NCBI GenBank assembly: GCA_002282445.1
Contig: NCJK01000002.1
Location: forward strand, 248,001-312,000
DNA: 64,000 bases
Direction of reading: 5' to 3'
Source: Burkholderiales bacterium 39-55-53
GTDB lineage: Bacteria > Pseudomonadota > Gammaproteobacteria > Burkholderiales > Burkholderiaceae_C
The notes below the pieces were generated by a model, which did no database searches, was not told the DNA's origin, and saw only the letters and a list, made by a program, of their open reading frames with translations. Positions 62,370 to 64,000 of the stretch are shown here, piece by piece (the stretch's first letter is position 1; each line of letters starts with the position of its first letter). A program made the position numbers and the translations under genes.

Positions 62370-64000
62370 TCAAAACGCATCGTGCTCGGGTCGCTGCGGC
62401 TCATGGTCGGTGCTGCTGGGCTTCAACAGCCGTTCCGTTGCGTCGGCTCCAAAGCGCCAGAACAGCAGAGGTGTTAGCAGAGTGTCTAAAAGCGTGGAAC
62501 TAACCAAGCCGCCAAAGATAACAACCGCGACGGGGTGCAGAATCTCCTTGCCCGGCGCATCGCCGGCCATCAGCAGCGGCGTTAACGCGAAGGCCGCCAC
62601 CAGAGCAGTCATCAGCACCGGTGTCAGCCGCTCAATCGAGCCGCGCACGATCATGGGCTGGCTGAAGGTCTCGCCCTCAAATTTGCACAAATTGATGTAA
62701 TGGCTGATCTTCAAGATGCCGTTGCGCGTGGCAATACCCGCTAAAGTAATGAAGCCCACCATTGTGGCCACCGATAGCGTCACGCCCGCCAGCCACATCG
62801 CGACCACACTGCCGATCAGGGCCAGCGGAATGTTGGCCATGATGATGCCCGCCAGCACCGCCGAACGATAGCGTGAGTAAAGCACCAAGAACATAAGCGC
62901 CAGCGACACCAGCGACAAGCCCATGATCTGTCCGGTGGCCTGCTCTTGCGCCTGGAATTGACCCTCCAGATTTATAAAGCTGCCACTGGGAAGCGCTGTA
63001 GCAGCAATAGCTTGGCGAATGTCTGCCACGATGCGGCCCATGTCGGAGCCATCGCTGTTGGCATAAACGACGATACGCCGGCGGCCATTTTCTCGCCCTA
63101 TTTGGTTGGGGCCGTCGGATTCCGTCACCGTGGCGAAGCTCGACACCGGTAAGCGTCCAGCCGGCGCATCTACCAGCATGCGTGCCAGATCCTGCGGGCT
63201 GCGCTTGTCGTCGGGCAGCCGCAGAACCAAGTCGTAGCGCTTGGCACCATCCACAATTTGCGAGCCATGAGCACCGTCCGTCAGCGCCTTCAGGATGCGC
63301 AGTGCCTCACCCGGCGCCAGGCCTGTCTGCGCCAGACGCTGCGGGTCAAGCCGGACCATGATCTGTGGGATCAGCACCTGCTTCTCAACAGTCAAGTCCA
63401 CCAGGCCGGGAATGGTGGCCAACTGGCCGCGCATCTGTTCGGCCAGCCCACGCAAGGTGTCGGTGTCGTCGCCGTAAATCTTTACCGCGATCTGGGCACG
63501 AACGCCCGAAAGCAAGTGATCCAACCTGTGCGAAATCGGCTGACCAATGGCCACTTGTCCGGGCAATACGGCCAGTTGGGCGCGAATGCGGGCCATCACT
63601 TCTTCACGGTCGACTGGCTTACCATCGCGATGCAAGTCCACGTCAATCTCGGTCGAATGCACGCCCTCGGCATGCTCGTCGAGTTCAGCTCGACCCGTAC
63701 GCCGACCCACCTGACTGACGCCAGGCACCTGGCCGATCAGTTGTTCGGCCACCGCCCCCATGCGATTGGCCTCGGCCAGCGAAGTGCCCGGGTTGAACAA
63801 CAGAGACAGCACCAGCGAGCCCTCGTTGAAAGCCGGCAGAAAAGCGCGTGGAAAAAAGGGCACACTGACGGCGGCCAAAGCAACTGCCACAACCGCGCCA
63901 CTAATCAGGACCCGCGCACGCGGAAAGGACCAGTCCAGCAACCTTCGGTCCCAAGCCTTCAGGCGCGTCACAAGGGGGCTGTCACCGTGTCCCAATTGTT
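62370..64000 (-). CDS. Heavy-metal RND efflux pump, CzcA/CusA type (5' part outside window)
   Basis: The frame runs to the window edge, so about the C-terminal half (over 540 residues) is visible. Typical HME-RND parts are a hydrophobic segment (VLISGAVVAVALAAVSVPFF), FNEGSLVLSLLFNPGTSLAE, a periplasmic domain and repeated membrane helices (LVSLALMFLVLYSRYRSAVL, IPLALIGSVVAMWLAGVTLS). It would export divalent metal or Cu+/Ag+ across the envelope. The substrate cannot be decided here. The DUF305 and small periplasmic protein genes follow on the same strand. Confidence 0.92.
   Translation of the reverse strand, partial: QLGHGDSPLVTRLKAWDRRLLDWSFPRARVLISGAVVAVALAAVSVPFFPRAFLPAFNEGSLVLSLLFNPGTSLAEANRMGAVAEQLIGQVPGVSQVGRRTGRAELDEHAEGVHSTEIDVDLHRDGKPVDREEVMARIRAQLAVLPGQVAIGQPISHRLDHLLSGVRAQIAVKIYGDDTDTLRGLAEQMRGQLATIPGLVDLTVEKQVLIPQIMVRLDPQRLAQTGLAPGEALRILKALTDGAHGSQIVDGAKRYDLVLRLPDDKRSPQDLARMLVDAPAGRLPVSSFATVTESDGPNQIGRENGRRRIVVYANSDGSDMGRIVADIRQAIAATALPSGSFINLEGQFQAQEQATGQIMGLSLVSLALMFLVLYSRYRSAVLAGIIMANIPLALIGSVVAMWLAGVTLSVATMVGFITLAGIATRNGILKISHYINLCKFEGETFSQPMIVRGSIERLTPVLMTALVAAFALTPLLMAGDAPGKEILHPVAVVIFGGLVSSTLLDTLLTPLLFWRFGADATERLLKPSSTDHEPQRPEHDAF

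Noticed and set aside
61892-62503. Plus-strand frame over the DUF305-adjacent gene
   Set aside because: Antisense to the periplasmic protein and pump genes; the minus-strand products have signal peptide and RND motifs.

Overview
This window looks like a chromosomal segment of a betaproteobacterium (Burkholderiales, probably Comamonadaceae such as Limnohabitans or Rhodoferax; inferred from gene content and protein style, not from a search). It combines a Calvin-cycle cluster with form II RubisCO, sulfide oxidation, assimilatory sulfate reduction and a stack of genomic islands at a tRNA-Asn gene.

Region by region. 1-5.3 kb (+): tightly overlapping genes for a DUF2237 protein (cut by the window edge), a SOUL haem-binding protein, a FolB-like pterin enzyme, a pterin carbinolamine dehydratase, a small membrane protein, a DUF2256 zinc-ribbon protein and two different photolyase/cryptochromes. 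5.3-22.4 kb (-): the cbb genes. The cbbM-cbbQ-cbbO block is followed by a persulfide-dioxygenase-like metallo-hydrolase and a SulP transporter, then a second block cbbY-rpe-fbp-prk-tkt-gph-gap-pgk-fba and a small 48-residue gene. Divergent cbbR sits at 22.5 kb. The two blocks share the same promoter and CbbR-box arrangement. 23.4-34.9 kb: sulfide:quinone oxidoreductase behind an FNR-like box, monomeric isocitrate dehydrogenase, then TauE/SafE-cysI-DUF934-cysH-cysD-cysN, a 7Fe ferredoxin and a ferredoxin/flavodoxin-NADP reductase-like protein. 34.9-39.4 kb: a TPP riboswitch followed by two tandem, related TonB-dependent receptors.

39.4-51.1 kb is an accretion of mobile elements at tRNA-Asn. 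Three 5' half-tRNA copies, each with its own promoter, precede one intact tRNA. All break just after the anticodon, and related integration-site repeats follow each copy. The first element carries a truncated integrase and a c-di-GMP/exopolysaccharide module (EAL, glycosyltransferase, outer-membrane barrel, two GGDEF proteins, PilZ). The second carries a DUF1330 and a GST-like gene. The third carries only an integrase.

51.1-61.3 kb, next to the intact tRNA, is an A/T-richer island. It holds a different integrase, several unrecognised proteins, a protein with an SSB-like acidic tail, a zeta-toxin-like kinase with a small partner, and a 528-residue protein in which I see the core motifs of a family-A/T7-like polymerase. 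I consider this the best candidate for an undescribed system. 61.3-64 kb: a DUF305 protein, a small periplasmic protein and the C-terminal part of a heavy-metal RND pump (cut by the window edge).

Functionally, sulfide oxidation (SQR, persulfide dioxygenase, possibly sulfite export) could feed electrons to CO2 fixation through RubisCO. All functional statements rest on motif reading; no database was searched.
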